From Pelecanus crispus (Eukaryota > Chordata > Aves > Pelecaniformes > Pelecanidae), in contig NC_134645.1 in NCBI RefSeq assembly GCF_030463565.1, forward strand, positions 1,681,501 to 1,745,500: a stretch of DNA of 64,000 nt, written 5' to 3'. Positions 26,801-38,744 of this stretch are shown piece by piece. The notes beneath the pieces were generated by a model. The model did no database searches. It was not told where the DNA came from and worked only from the letters and a program-made list of their open reading frames with translations. Numbering within the stretch: the stretch's first letter is position 1; the number at the start of each line of letters is the position of its first letter. The translations under genes and the position numbers were made by a program.

Positions 26801-29800
26801 CAATTATAAATTTTCTCATGTAGATGGGTTTGGGAATACTCTGTTATCTGTTGCACTTATCTCTTGCAGTATTATCTGTTTATTGTATGAGTCTTTTAAG
26901 CCTCTGTATCAGTAGAAAAATAGAAAGTGCACAGGGAAATTGTTCTATTGTTTGACAAGAATACAATCTTGAGCTGCTGCCTCCTTCCAGAGGGAAGGCA
27001 TGGAAGGCTTCCGGGCCACTAGCAGGAAATACTTAAAACAAACATGCAAGATCTTTATTCTTCCACTTAGGTCATCTTCGTAAATAGAGGTGGAGATAGC
27101 AGGCTGGAAACGCAGCTCAGGGTCAGCAGAGGTTAACAACAAACAAACCTCATCCGAAGTGAAGCGCGCTTTTCCCGTCGTGTGTTCCTGAAACAGCACT
27201 GAGCAGTACTTGAGCCGCCGGCGCTTTTCCTCTACGCCCACCATCTTATCCAATAATGCACTCGCATTAACTTAGCAAAAGTCTGTCTGTTAGTTCTAGT
27301 TGCCGTTCTTGTTTGGATACAATTTGACTTTTTTTTAAATTGGTGGGAATGGGGACAGGGAGGCAGTGAAAGGTAATATTTGTCTACTGTAACTATTAGT
27401 CTTAGCGTTATTTAAATAAAATTCAGATAAAACTAGGCTGCTTTGGTACAGGGCTTGTTTAATCCAGAGTGCAGTTACTATGTAGGAAATGTTTTCAGAT
27501 TAACTGCTGTGGTGATTATTATACACCTACTGCTGTGGACTACAGACTCTTCCTAGGAGGACATCACAAAAAGCCTCTGAAGCATTTTTGTTTTGTAAAT
27601 AAGCTTTCTCTCAGGAGGACCTTTTCAATGAGACGAGCAATGAAAACTGAACAACTGCTTCATTTGTCAGTACGATTTTCATTTTGATGTTCGCTTTCCG
27701 TTAAGGCTTATTTGGTGTTTTAATGAGGCCTTCTTTTGTGTAAACTAAGGAGAAAGCTGTGTTAACTCTGCTTCATCTGTTTGCTTTTTCTTTCCTGAAA
27801 TAAGCTGCTTTTTGCAGACATAGCTCATGAAGACAGTGAGAAAGGAATAATAGGTATATATGCAGTAGGAAAAGCCATACATGTCAGATAATATAGGGAT
27901 GTATTATTTTAATTATATAGGAACTGCATCTATCAAGTTTTTAACCTTTGCCATTTCCTAGCTTCCGAAAGAGTTTTGCGGAGCCTCGACACGGCGTTCA
28001 TGGTACGCGTACAGTGCAGTTTGCCTTCTAATATGTGGCTTTTTCCTTTTGACCGAGGGGGGGCCAGGCTGCATTGCCAGTTTTAGGAGTGAGACTATGC
28101 TGGGCAAAAAGCGTATTTACTTCAATCGTAAGAACCGTGTCGCTTTGGCTGAAGTGGTGCAAGTACAAGAAAAAAAAATGCACACCTCAGCTCGGTCAGA
28201 AACTGAGAGCAATAAAAACCAGCAGGTCTTTAAGGCATAATAAGTGATGTGTTGCTGGCTTGTTTGGGCAGGTTCAGGGCTTCCCCTGTGAATGACATCT
28301 TTTGCCAGTCTCTGCCTGGATCCCCACTGAAACCCCATAATCTGGAACAGCTGGAGAAACAGCAAGAAATGATGAAGATGCCTTTCAGAAGGGTGAAGGA
28401 GGTAGGATTTCTTTAATTTTAAATAGAAAAAAATAACTTATTTTCCATTTTGGAACACACACAACTTTCAGTTCTGTGGAATAAGTTCTCTTACCCAACT
28501 TTATAAGACCATGTCAATCTTTCAAACGGTCTTTAAGCTTGTTGAAATCATCTGTAACTTACCTTAATTGAAAGGAAAACAAAGCAAGTAAGTTTGGGCT
28601 ACTGATGTAAAACTCTTGTAGCCTCTGTAGCCTACAGTTTACAAACATGTTAAGTTCTTGACTTTCAATCTTTTTCTTCCAGCTATGCTGAAGGCAGTGA
28701 AAACAAGGCCAGAATGCTTTCATACTTCTTCCCACCGCCCGCTTCGCTTAGTATTAAGTAACTTCAGATAGTTTCCACGACTTTGCAGGGGACATATAAA
28801 ATCTAAATGGGTGTATTTGTGTATACTTCCATTTCAGGAAGAAATGCAGTCAACAAAAGAAGAGAAATTTTCTTCCATTCATAAGCCTGTTGCTGTTGGA
28901 AGCCATCAACTATTAACTGTGGGAACAACCCACATCTCCAAATTGACCGATGACCAACTTATAAAGGAATTTCTCAGTGGTTCCTACTGCTTCCATGGGG
29001 TGAGAAATAAAGCTATGCGTAATAAAAGAGCTACTCCTTAATTGCACCTGTATTATGTCTTTGTTTAGTTTTTCCATGAATGTTCTTACACACGTACTAA
29101 TTGCCTTTCTCTGCGTTGGTATAGGGAAGGCTTATATACCAAAGTCTACGCCAGAAAGGAATCTTTAACCTTTCTGTTGAAATTCCATTTGTTTGAGCAG
29201 ACAGTGAAATGGAAGTAGATCATGAGAATTGTTCAGTGCTAATTTTGATACTGAGAAGAGAAAAAAAAAAAATCTGATAAAACTTATCGAGAGAACAGCC
29301 AGCACAGAAAAGGCGTCTGAAGTTTTCCCTGTCTTTTAAAGAGGAAAATATTTCTTTAAAAGATGAATAGGGGGTGTACAAATAGTTTAAGGAATTTAGT
29401 CCTCTGTGGCTCTTTCAAGAGTCTTTGCTTAAACTCTATTCCATCCCTTGCCGAAGTCAGTTAGCTAATAAGAGATTCTCTCTCAGTGCAAAGCTCGAAT
29501 CGGCATGTCTAATTAATAGGCATGGAGTTTTATAGCTAAAATAGCCAGTGGTTTAGGGCCTGGAGGGACACGGAGGTGGGGTTTTTGGGGCGTTTGGTTT
29601 GGTTTGGGGGTTTTGTTCTGGTTTAACGCTGAGATTATACCTCTACCTAGGGTGTCGGTTGGTGGAAGTACGAATTCTGCTACGGCAAATACGTTCATCA
29701 GTATCATGAGGTACGTTTAGATAATTTTATCTTCTGCCACTAGATGGCTGTGGGAGGAAAAAGGGTTAGAGAATCTGCCTACGGTTTGAAAAAAGCAGCA

Positions 29801-31413
29801 TCCTTTTCTCGGCTGATCAACAGCTTGGGTTTAAGAAGTTGGATTTCAGAAAAGAAATCCTCCGCGTGCTGCCTGAGTTCATGCAGGGGTGTGTAGGTAC
29901 CGTGTCAGGTCAAGCACAGCGATAATCAAAGCTGAAAAGATGTGGGGGTGTTTGTGGGAGCGCTCTTCTGGTCATTGAAACGCTTTTATCGGCTCACACA
30001 GCCTGGGTGGCTGTTCTGAAGAGACCGTCACCTTGACTCTTGACCCTAATACAAGACCAGTCATAGTTTGTCCCAAATGCAAGAACATGTTCCACTGACA
30101 GCAGCAGCCTTGCTCTAGAAATGACATTCTACGCATCATTAAAAATCCCCTCGCTGCTCATTGTGTAATACAAGGTGTAATTAGCAGCTTTTTCCTTTTT
30201 TAGGATAAGGAAAGTGGCAAGACTTCCGTGGTTGTGGGTACCTGGAGCAAGGAGGAACACATTGAGTGGTCCAGGAAGAACGCTGCTAGAACCTACTACC
30301 TTCGAGAAGACGGCACACAGACAGTCAGGTACGGTTACGGGCACCATGGCTGCTGCTCTGGCTCTCTGCTCCTGAATCGGTCTCACACTTGCGATAGAGA
30401 AGAATGGATGTGATGCAGAGAAAAAAAATCTTCAGTAATGAAGAACTGTTTGCTTCCGCAATACCTGAAATACAGCTTGTTACTACTTTGTTTTGGATAT
30501 TCAAGTTAAATATTTGAAGAACGGTGAGACGCTGCCTGACGCAAGTCAGCTGCGCGCTTAAGAATGGTGTTTAGTATTTCAAACCTTTTCACTCCTATCT
30601 TTTGTGGCAGGATGGTGTCTCATTTCTACGGAAATGGAGATGTTTGCGACTTAACGGACAAGCCAAGGCAGGTGACTGTGAAATTGAAGTAAGTTAGCTT
30701 TTTTAGTAAACTGATGTTTTGCGTCTCTGTTCCCTGTGTCCGAGGGGAAAGCCTCTGTCGTCTTCGGGAAGCTCAGAAAGCCATGACTGTTAGCTTAGTA
30801 AAAAGGCCGTAGATACGAGGGAAATGTGCATTTCAGTTTTGCGCTTACTGCCTGCTAAACGCTACAAAATGTCTCTCTCCCTTTTCAGATGTAAAGAATC
30901 CGATTCCCCTCACGCCGTGACCGTGTACATGTTAGAGCCTCATTCTTGCCAATACATCCTTGGGGTACGTAGAGACGTGCATGGGTTCCCCGAGTGCCAC
31001 CTCGCAGGGGACGTCTCTGGGTGCACGTCTAAAATAGCCCCTTGCTTCCAGCGACTCGTCACAAAAGCTTCCTGTGGCGTCCTTTAGCCCTGGCGCTGCT
31101 AAACAAGTACTGCTTTCTGTTCCTTTGCATTTGCGTAGAGGAAGGAGGGGCGTTATTAAAAATTAGTGTTAATAAGCCTCAGAGGTCATACCCAAAAGTA
31201 AAAAGCGCTTACCTGATTTTACAGAGCAATGCTCGAGTACTGCGCCTCTTGCAATCAGTTGCCATTAACCTCACGAGCTCTGTTGCAATCTCTCCATCGA
31301 TGATTTTGTGGTCTTCAGTGTTTTCATCTCTTACGTTCAAGGTGGAGTCTCCGGTCATCTGTAAAATTCTGGATACAGCAGACGAATACGGGCTCCTCTC
31401 GGTGCCCAGCTAG
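17845..31413 (+). CDS. ERLEC1: ERLEC1, endoplasmic reticulum lectin 1 (complete, 14 coding exons)
   Basis: ERLEC1 is an ER-lumen lectin that binds trimmed high-mannose glycans and works with SEL1L-HRD1 in ER-associated degradation. Coding exons: 17845-18003, 18747-18851, 19999-20079, 20981-21058, 21211-21274, 23214-23254, 25643-25866, 28272-28401, 28838-28999, 29651-29710, 30204-30328, 30611-30688, 30889-30964, 31342-31413. They join in frame to 484 residues (human 483). A signal peptide is at about 1-31, then [17 protein letters not shown]. Two MRH (OS-9-like) domains follow: about 112-247, with [18 protein letters not shown], and about 343-474, with [19 protein letters not shown]. The linker 142-176 is Glu/Lys-rich and diverges most from mammals. 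All introns are GT-AG except the one after exon 6, which begins GC. The ATG at 17845 was chosen because it puts the hydrophobic signal peptide at the N-terminus; an in-frame ATG at 17752 would bury it. Confidence 0.97.
17911..17928 (+). repeat. (GCG)6 run coding for alanines in the ERLEC1 signal peptide
   Basis: Six GCG codons encode Ala23-Ala28, the hydrophobic core of the ERLEC1 signal peptide. The run is long enough to vary in length between individuals or species. Confidence 0.8.
22525..22549 (+). repeat. Poly-A run in ERLEC1 intron 5
   Basis: About two dozen uninterrupted A residues. No retroposed gene or SINE body was recognised to its left, so it is not assigned to an element. Confidence 0.7.
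23255..23260 (+). promoter_or_regulatory. GC 5' splice site of ERLEC1 intron 6
   Basis: Exon 6 ends ...GCAAAAGAG and the intron starts GCAAGT. Apart from the C this is a perfect donor, the usual form of GC-AG introns. The next exon (IPTKNIEGQ, 25643) is phase 0, so the coding frame needs the cut exactly here. The only nearby GT, four bases on, would break the frame. Confidence 0.85.
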
Positions 31414-31614
31414 AGACCCGCGGAGCCCCGAAGCGAGCCATACCTGCCCACAGCCCCGCCGGCGTTTTCCACCTGACCATCCCGTCTGCGAGAGGACAAA
31501 GGCGGAGAGAAGCTTCCGGCCAGCCGACCTCACCAGCAGCATTCTCTGAGGGACTCGTGAACCACTTTGTGTATAACTATGTGTATATAAGAGGTTATCG
31601 AGAAACTTTTAATG

Positions 31615-31620
31615 ATTAAA
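31615..31620 (+). terminator. ERLEC1 polyadenylation signal (ATTAAA)
   Basis: ATTAAA lies about 200 bp after the ERLEC1 stop codon and is followed by TGTGTGTGAC about 30 bp on, a GU-rich element in the right place. An AATAAA further on (about 31717) could serve a slightly longer transcript. Confidence 0.6.
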
Positions 31621-34205
31621 ATCTTGTCTTGCACTCCCGGTTTGCCTTGTGTGTGACACGTTCTACGACGATTGCCCGTCGTTGTGAAGGTGTAACTCAG
31701 CAGCTTTAAAAAGGCAAAATAAACAAGGGCCAGCTTCGAGCGAGGAGCTCAGCTGCCCACAGAATGGAAAAGTGAACCAGCGCTTCTCACGCAGGAGCCG
31801 TCAGCCGCCACTGCAGCACTGCGTCCTCCTCCTGCCGCAACTCGCTTGGCCCGAACACAGCTGTGACCTCAGGTTGAGTGCTTGGAACCGCGTGAATGTC
31901 GCGGGCCTTCCTCCCGCTACCTCACCCTGCTTCAACTGTTGCTTCTTCCCCCAGCCTGGGCTGCTTCCCAGCACTTTTTTTTTTTTTTTTTTAATATTAA
32001 CACTGTAGCATTCATCTATTTATTTTGCCGAATGTTCTTACTGACATCGGTCAGATTTGTTGTTTTGTTTCTAAGGATGCTAAGGTATGCTAGCGATCTA
32101 CAATCAGCATTTTTTGTGGCAGAGTCGTCACTGTTAGCTAGATGTTGTCACTGTTAGCTAGATGTTGTCACTGTTAGCTAGATGTTGTCACTATCAGCTA
32201 GATGTTGTCACTGTTAGCTAGACCTCTGGCCTCCCACTCGCCCGTATTGAGCCACGTGCGCCGTATGCGTGCCGCAGTGGTTTCCCTGTCGGGATGAGGA
32301 CTCGGTACCTCCACCTGCCTCTTAACGGGCAATACCAGGACGGAGGTCTGTTTTCTGGTAGCACGCCTACCTTGCAAGTAAGATTTTTGGTGCAGGCAGG
32401 TGAAGTTTTAGTCTGCTGGCAATATATATTCCTAGAAGATAACTGAAATATGACTTAACAGCAGTATCTCAAGTAGATTTCCATTATAATTTTAAAATAG
32501 TAGTTTCCAAATAGGTGAGGAAAAAAAAGTTTGCAGATCACTGGTTTCTAGCCAACGCCCGCCAGACCCTCAAGGATTCCCTTCCCTCGGGAAAAGGTCG
32601 TCGGGCTGGCGGAAAGCCGTGTCCGTGCTTTTACCAGCTGCGGCAGCGCTCACTCTTTTTGTGGAACAGACAAGATCAGGCGTGCGTCCTTCAGTCACAG
32701 TGCCGGCACGAGCCCTGTGCTGAGCACCCAGTGGAAGAAGTCCAGAAAATAGCGAGTTTGCGGCCAAGAAAGCGTAGGGAACGCTCGCGCTCGGTGCAGT
32801 TCCACCACAGCGAGCTTGAGAGGGTTTTTTTTTTGTAATGAGGCATGGGCTGGAGGGGGCACAAGCTGGGCAGCGCTAACGCGGTACGTCCAGCCTGTTG
32901 ATCACATATGTAAGCCCACAACCTTTCCTCCTTTCTAAAGCTATTGCGCAAGGTATAGGAATTTCATAACCGATGTCAGACGGAACTCCACCAGCCATTT
33001 GGCATATGACTAGCTGAAAACTACCGAAAATACCAAGTTAAAACTGCTTAGGCTGTTGCAATATGCGCACCCATTGTATTGGCTCATACGGTAGAAGAAA
33101 ACCAAAACAGCAGCAGCAGGATGAGACAGCATTTAAATTCCAAGTCAGTGGTCCTGATCACATCCTTATTTCCGATGGCTTAGCGGTGTGACAGAGGAAA
33201 CTGGAAAAGCGGGAAGAGAGTCTTGTACTTAGATTTTTATTTTTTTCCCCTGGGAAGGGAGTCTTTATGCAGATTTTCTCCCTCCCAGTCTTCTTGTGAA
33301 GCATTAGATAGATAAGCAAAAGTTAACTTAAGTTTTAACCCTTTACTTAGCCGGTAGCTTTTAGAAAAGAGAAGACATTAAAAGCAGTGTTCTCCTGACT
33401 TTATATCTTTAACTTAGTTTCCCTAAAGTTCTTTTACTTGCCCGAACAGTCAACTGGACCCATCTTCTCATTAAGCGTCCGGTATGAGTCTGGGCCCTGT
33501 GCTGACTGAGGTTTGTCAAAGGTGCATCCCAAGTCAGCATAGAGTAAGAAAAAAAAAAAAAAAAAATCTCGTGTAGCCTTAGCTAACCTAACCCGTCTTT
33601 GTGATGGGCTGGCTGCATCCTCTCGTGAGGGCCCTGGCAGCAGGTGGAAGGACTCGATTTGTAAAATCCCTTGCGATATATTTAGAGTTGAGGCTGCCCC
33701 GTATCTACTCTTAGGAAAGGCACCACAGACGCAGCCAGCGCCGGGCCGAGGGCTCAAGGCCCGGGTTTGATGCGGACGTCTGTGCCGCGGTGCCCCGCTG
33801 CAGAACGCAGACAGACGGCGTGGGCTGGGACGGTGTCGGACTTCCTCAGCATCCATATTAAAAGGAAGAGAAACCACAACACGCTAAACCTTCCTGCACA
33901 CCCCTCCGTTGTGGTAATTAGATCAGAGGAAGAGATAAGAATAGTTATTTTCCAGAATGTAAAGAATTCCACTTCCCCACAGAGGAGGGAAGCACAACCT
34001 CTTTGACTGAGCAGCCACGGCACCTCAGTGTGCCACTGAAGCCAACTTTTGCTGTTTTATGAGCAAACCACGCTGTTGCCAAACCCATAAAATCTGTACC
34101 CTGTTTTCCATCTTCCTCAGCCTCTACTTCCCCTTGCACAGGCAGCAACACGCTCAAGGATGTTCCTACCCTGCGTCCAGACTGCCCGCAAGCATACAAA
34201 TGTAG
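31621..34205. other. Intergenic DNA right of ERLEC1
   Basis: No gene is recognised. The stretch holds a 20-bp tandem repeat at 32127-32222, T- and A-runs (about 31974-31992 and 33549-33566) and several short GC-rich open frames without recognisable domains. Confidence 0.6.
32127..32222. repeat. 20-bp tandem repeat, about 5 copies
   Basis: The unit GTCACTGTTAGCTAGATGTT is repeated with a strict 20-bp step from 32127. The fourth unit has two changes (CACTATCAGC), and the last is cut short at GCTAGA. High identity between units suggests a young array. Confidence 0.92.
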
Positions 34206-34503
34206 TTAGTGATAGGACGAGAGGAAATGGGCTCAAGCTGCGCCAGGGGAGGTTTAGGTTGGAAATTAGGAAAAATTTCTTTACGGAAAGGGTGGTCAAG
34301 CATTGGAACAGGCTGCCCACAGAGGTGGTGGAGTCCCCATCCCTGGAAAGTGTTCAAAAAATGGGCAGAGGTGGCACTGGAGGACATGGTTTAGTCTGGT
34401 CTACCCTTGATTGGCTTAGTAGTGTAGGTTGGCAGTGTAGGTTAATGGTTGGACTGGATGATCTTAAAGGGCTTTTCCAACCTAAACGATTCTATGATTC
34501 TAT
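34206..34503 (+). mobile_element. CR1 LINE 3' fragment
   Basis: A 5'-truncated CR1 begins at TAGTGATAGGACGAGAGGAA and runs through GGAACAGGCTGCCCACAGAG to the tail GGTTGGACTGGATGATCTTA, CCAACCTAAACGATTC and a doubled ATTCTATG. It has one tail only, unlike the composite copies at 16870 and 44433. A short local duplication (GTAGGTTGGCAGTGTAGGTT) disturbs the sequence near 34427-34446. Confidence 0.92.
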
Positions 34504-35787
34504 GGAATCCACCAAGATAAACCACGTGCTTTTCCCTTCCGCCCTCTCCCCGACCGACAGCTGATTTGGGGGAGAACCGCCGCGGCGAGGGTGAGGGGAG
34601 CAGGGAAGATGCGCGCCAAAAACCCCACAGGGCGTGACAGACCATGAGCCGATGCGGCTAAAAACAATTAATTCCAACACCATCTTACGTTCTAGCGCAT
34701 TTGAATCTAATCTAAAAGAAATGTGCAACTGAGAGGAACTTGCTGCTTCGACCCTGCCCCAGACAAGCCCTGAGGTGCAGGAACCTCAGGTCAGTAGCAA
34801 AAATGAGGAAAAACCAAGCCTCTTCTGGTACGCAGAAAGCACAAAGCAGAACTGGAGGGCTGAAGGTTTCTGTGCTGGTCTGCTTAGATTTACGCCCCAG
34901 ATACTACGCAGGTTTGCTTCTCAGCCCGAGAGGCAGAGTTGTTTCCATGCTCATTTAAGAATCAGCAACGTGGAAAATAACGTGAGTGGCAGACAGCAAA
35001 TTCGCAGCAACGGTGCTGATGTCGTCTGCAATTACTCAAGAGGAATTACATCAAAGGAAAATAGATTTGGGATGGTGAAACTTGCCACTTACCCAAGATA
35101 TTTACTACTATGAGGAGAGGAGTTCAAAGCATGAGCTGGTTTAGGTCCCAAAAACCAGGATTTATCCCCACGGAAAGAACAAAAATCAGTAACAAGCACT
35201 TAACAAAGCCCCCACCTTACCTGCCCAGGAATGCTTAAAACTCACTTGTGGGCTCCTCCTACACAACCCAAACCAGCGTAGGAACGGCAGCGCTCGCTTC
35301 TTGCCAAGACCTGCTGACTGAATATCAGAAAATGATATGAATTTTCTATAGAAGAGTCATGGCGTTACTGCTATGTCTTTATTTGCATTTCCACTCAAAA
35401 GGCACTGCTCGAATATAGCAGCCGTTAGACTTCAGACAACAGGGATTCATTCTAGAGCTAATTTTTAATTGTCATTTAAACTCAAAAATTATTAATTGGC
35501 TGCAAGACCGGACCAAAAAGCAGCGAGGGTATCTCTGTCAGACGTCCACGCGGCTGAGATGAGTCAGCGGCTCAGCGTGCGAGGCGGGACAGTCCCTGGG
35601 AAGTTTCACTTAGCTGAAGGGGTGAAAGAAGATGATCGGTCTCGGACAGATCTTCTCAAGTGGTAAAGCGCTGCCGGGTATTATTCCCTCTCCCTGCGCA
35701 GAGGCAGATAAGTGCATTTCCTGGTCATAAACACCGTAACTTGTATAGCTATACAGATGTGACTTACAGCTGCCATCCAGCACCCAA
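34504..35787. other. Intergenic DNA between a CR1 and a SINE
   Basis: No gene, RNA or repeat family is recognised. Short open frames occur on both strands, without domains. Confidence 0.55.
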
Positions 35788-35928
35788 ATCATAGAATGCT
35801 TTGGGTTGGAAGGGACCTTGAGAGATCATCGAGCCCAACCCCCCTGCAGTGAGCAGGGATTGCACCTGTGAACTTGGCGTCGTTAGCGCCGTGTTCTAAC
35901 CAACTGAGCTAACTCGAAGGCCACCTTA
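35788..35928 (-). mobile_element. tRNA-Ile-headed, CR1-tailed SINE (TguSINE1-like)
   Basis: Read on the minus strand, the element starts with a tRNA-like head. Its A box is TTAGCTCAGTTGGTTAGA and its anticodon-arm region reads GGCGCTAACGACGCC, both close to tRNA-Ile(AAT). A B box of the form GGTGCAATCCC follows. The tail is CR1-like: GGGTTGGGCTCGATGATC, AAGGTCCCTTCCAACCC, then ATTCTATGATT. This head-plus-tail plan is that of the zebra-finch SINE TguSINE1, mobilised by CR1. The acceptor stem does not pair, so this is not a working tRNA gene. Confidence 0.85.
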
Positions 35929-37249
35929 ATAAAAGAAGCCCCTTTGAGGTCTGGTCTCCTGAAGGCTGGTGCATATCTGCTGCGGATTTGAGCGGCTCTC
36001 GCACAGGTTCAGCTCTCCTCCCCGAAATTACATTTCCAGCACCAAAAAAAAATAATCTCCCCTGCAGAGAGACAGCGAACAAGTGGAAGATGACCCGCTT
36101 CAGGAACAAAATCTCTTTATCGAGTCCTTGTGGGGAACCACAACCCTGCCTTGGTTCTGCTCCCAGCCGCGTTGCGTCTACTTTCCCCACTCGCTCACAC
36201 AGACCTTTCTCGTGCGCTGCTCTTCCTCCGCAATCCCCAAAATAAGAGGCTGCCTTCAAAAGAGCGAAAAGGAGAATACATGAATACACAGAATGCGTGC
36301 TGGATGAAGCAAATGTTAGAATAATGCCGGCACGGCGTCTCGGTAGAATAACTATTCTTGTACTGAAAAATATTCTTTCTCACTTTGTCACTTCCAACCG
36401 TGATTTCCTCTCACAGCCAGCCGAAGAGACGCGCTTTGATGGGCCCTGTGCTAGAACACAGCTGAGCTGCTCCATCTTCCCGAGGAGGCAGCTACAGACT
36501 GAGTTTCGAGAGCAGCACAGCTCTGTTTAGGTGAAGGAAGGAAGACTCATCGGGGAGAAATGGCTTTCTGCAGGGGGTCACCCCAAGTTGAAAGCAGGAG
36601 CAAGAATCCTTCCCGACATGTCCAAAATGCTCTTCATTTCCTCTCCCTTCTACTAAAGCAAGTCAGGATCTGTCTGAAGAATGGATGACTTCAGGGCAAT
36701 TCCCAGAACCTGCCGGGACAGGGAAGTGCCCCGTCAGACTAGAAAGGCAGCATAAACAACGTTGGGGTGTTCCAGCCCCCCAGCACTGTACAGGGGAGCC
36801 TCTGGGCTACTGCAAGAGTTTCCAGTCACTGGCAGTTACGAAAGAGTCGGGGGGAAAAAAAAAAATCAATAGCGGAAAAAGCAGAGCAGATGACAGAGCT
36901 CTACACCTTGCACAATCTGTTGGCATCCCAAATTAAACCAGCTGCAAACAAAGAGCGCATCTTTTAAGGCAGCGCTACAAACACTGAGAAAATCCCGTTA
37001 CAGGGGTTTTTTTTCCCCCCTAGTTAAAGTGCGCAAAAGGTAGGATTGCTCGCTTGGCGGGAGCGCTTCTGGCGCGCGAGACCTCGTATTCACACGCAAG
37101 AGAGCCCGGTACGAAAACCTCCCCATCTTAGGAAACACATCCCCCAACAAATCACATTACGGGAGTAAATCAGTTTTATAACCCCGCCGTCACGCTTGGC
37201 GCTTCCAGACCTTCCCTGCGACGCTCAGGTCGGAGCGAGGCCAGCAGAT
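35929..37249. other. Intergenic DNA left of the TLR15-side CpG island
   Basis: Mixed-composition DNA with several overlapping short open frames on both strands, none with a recognisable domain, and an A-run near 36857. Regulatory sequence for TLR15 could be here, but nothing specific can be named. Confidence 0.5.
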
Positions 37250-37327
37250 CCCTTGGGACGACACCATTCCCTTGGGATGACGCCGTTCCCTTGGGACGAC
37301 GCTGTTCCCTTGGGACGCCGCCGTTCC
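37250..37327. repeat. 19-bp tandem repeat, about 4 copies
   Basis: CCCTTGGGA recurs at 37250, 37269, 37288 and 37307, a strict 19-bp step. The units have the form CCCTTGGGACGACGCCGTT with one or two changes each. The array borders the CpG island upstream of TLR15. Confidence 0.9.
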
Positions 37328-37389
37328 CAGCGTCTAAGCCTTAAAACAAGCAACTTCCACCTTCGATCTTCCTGCTGCTGGTCCCGGCA

Positions 37390-37900
37390 GGATGGGGAAA
37401 GCGTTACAGATTTCACCGGGGAGAAGCATCTGCGGCGGAAGCCCCCTCCGCCAGCCCAGCAGCGGGGAGCGGGGCTGCCGATGCCGCTGGTCCCGGCGGG
37501 GCCGGGCGGTTCCCGGGGGTGTCCCTGCCCGGCCCGCCCCGCTCCCAGCCCTACAAAAGGCGGCGGCAGCGGCAGCAGGTACCGGCGGGGAAGCGGCGCC
37601 GAGGAGAGCGGGTAACGGAGGGGAAGGGGGGACGCGGAGGGTCGCTGGAAGTACGAGGGAGCTGTTAGCCGTCTTCCAGCCTGCCATCTGCAACGCTTGC
37701 AACGCCCCGCGGGCTCGCTTACCCCTGTGGCGCAGCGGGTCCCGGCCGCGGGGTATTCCTGCTGGGTGCGAGGTAGGGATGCCGGGGGGGGCTGGCGGGG
37801 TCCTGCCGGCGGCCGAGGGTCCAGGGGACAGAGCTGGGAAGTGGCTGGGGTCCCTTCTCTTCGGTTCAGCTTGACGGTCCAAGCCCGGTGGGTGGCGGAG
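37390..37900. promoter_or_regulatory. CpG island, possible TLR15 promoter and 5' UTR exon
   Basis: A CpG-dense block contains GC boxes and a TATA-like CTACAAAAGG at 37551-37560, followed by GCGGCAGCGGCAGCAG. It lies about 1.2 kb upstream of the TLR15 start codon. A strong splice acceptor directly before that codon means an upstream noncoding exon is needed, and this island is the best place for it. No protein is recognised in the open frames crossing it. The link to TLR15 is inference; an unannotated divergent transcript is the alternative. Confidence 0.45.
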
Positions 37901-38744
37901 GGGACCGCGATGACACCAGGTTGCTCACCCCAAGGTCTACACCCACGTTTTCACGTAATGAATGGAAGAACGTGGACTGTAGGTGTCAGGGAACTGGTGA
38001 GCGACAGAGCCGGGGCAGGAGAGGAGCTGGGCAGCGACGCTACCAGGCAGTGGGAAGGCTCCAAACATGAGCGATGCACCGGCAGTGACCTCTCCTGGCG
38101 CAGGCTGCCCTCACGCAAGCCTCTCAAATTGTACTTCAAACCAAACTTACTCTTGTCCTTACCCCGACAGGCAAGGCTAGATGAATGGTCACTGGTAAAT
38201 TCTTGGCAGAGAGCGAACCACCGAGGGGATGGGATCGCAAGGAGATAGGTGATCCTGCAGTCACACGGAGCTCCCCGCCACGTTACTCTTTAATACGTTA
38301 CTTAAATAAATGGCCAAGCAGGTTTTGGATGGGTCAAGCCTTGCCTGTGGTTGCGCGCCAGGACGAGAGACATAAAGCCCGAGCCGCAAGCAGTGGTCAC
38401 GGAAGTGCGGTTCAGATTATGCGACGGAAGGATGCTATTGCAGAGGCTGCTCACTGCCTGCCTGGGGCGGGAGGGAAGGAATAATAAAAGAAAGTATTAA
38501 AAAAAAAAAAATTATTCGGACTTTATCAACAATGACCTGAAATGAATAGTGTGCTCATTCAAATCGTTCTCCGGCACCATCTTTTAGCATTGCCTCTTGA
38601 AAATAATAATGAAGCAAGATGTATTTTTTTATGTAGATAAAGAGGGATTCATAGATACGACTAATGAAACAATTTCTGTACTGGCAAGTAAACTAGGATT
38701 TTTTTTTTCTTTAAGGGTATTCATTAACACAGAGCATAGTATAA

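Noticed and set aside
35860-35928. A tRNA-Ile gene on the minus strand
   Set aside because: The acceptor stem does not pair and the sequence continues directly into a CR1-like tail; it is the head of a SINE.
37196-38248. Overlapping 139-183-codon frames in the CpG island upstream of TLR15
   Set aside because: GC-rich sequence lacks stops in several frames on both strands at once. None shows a known domain.
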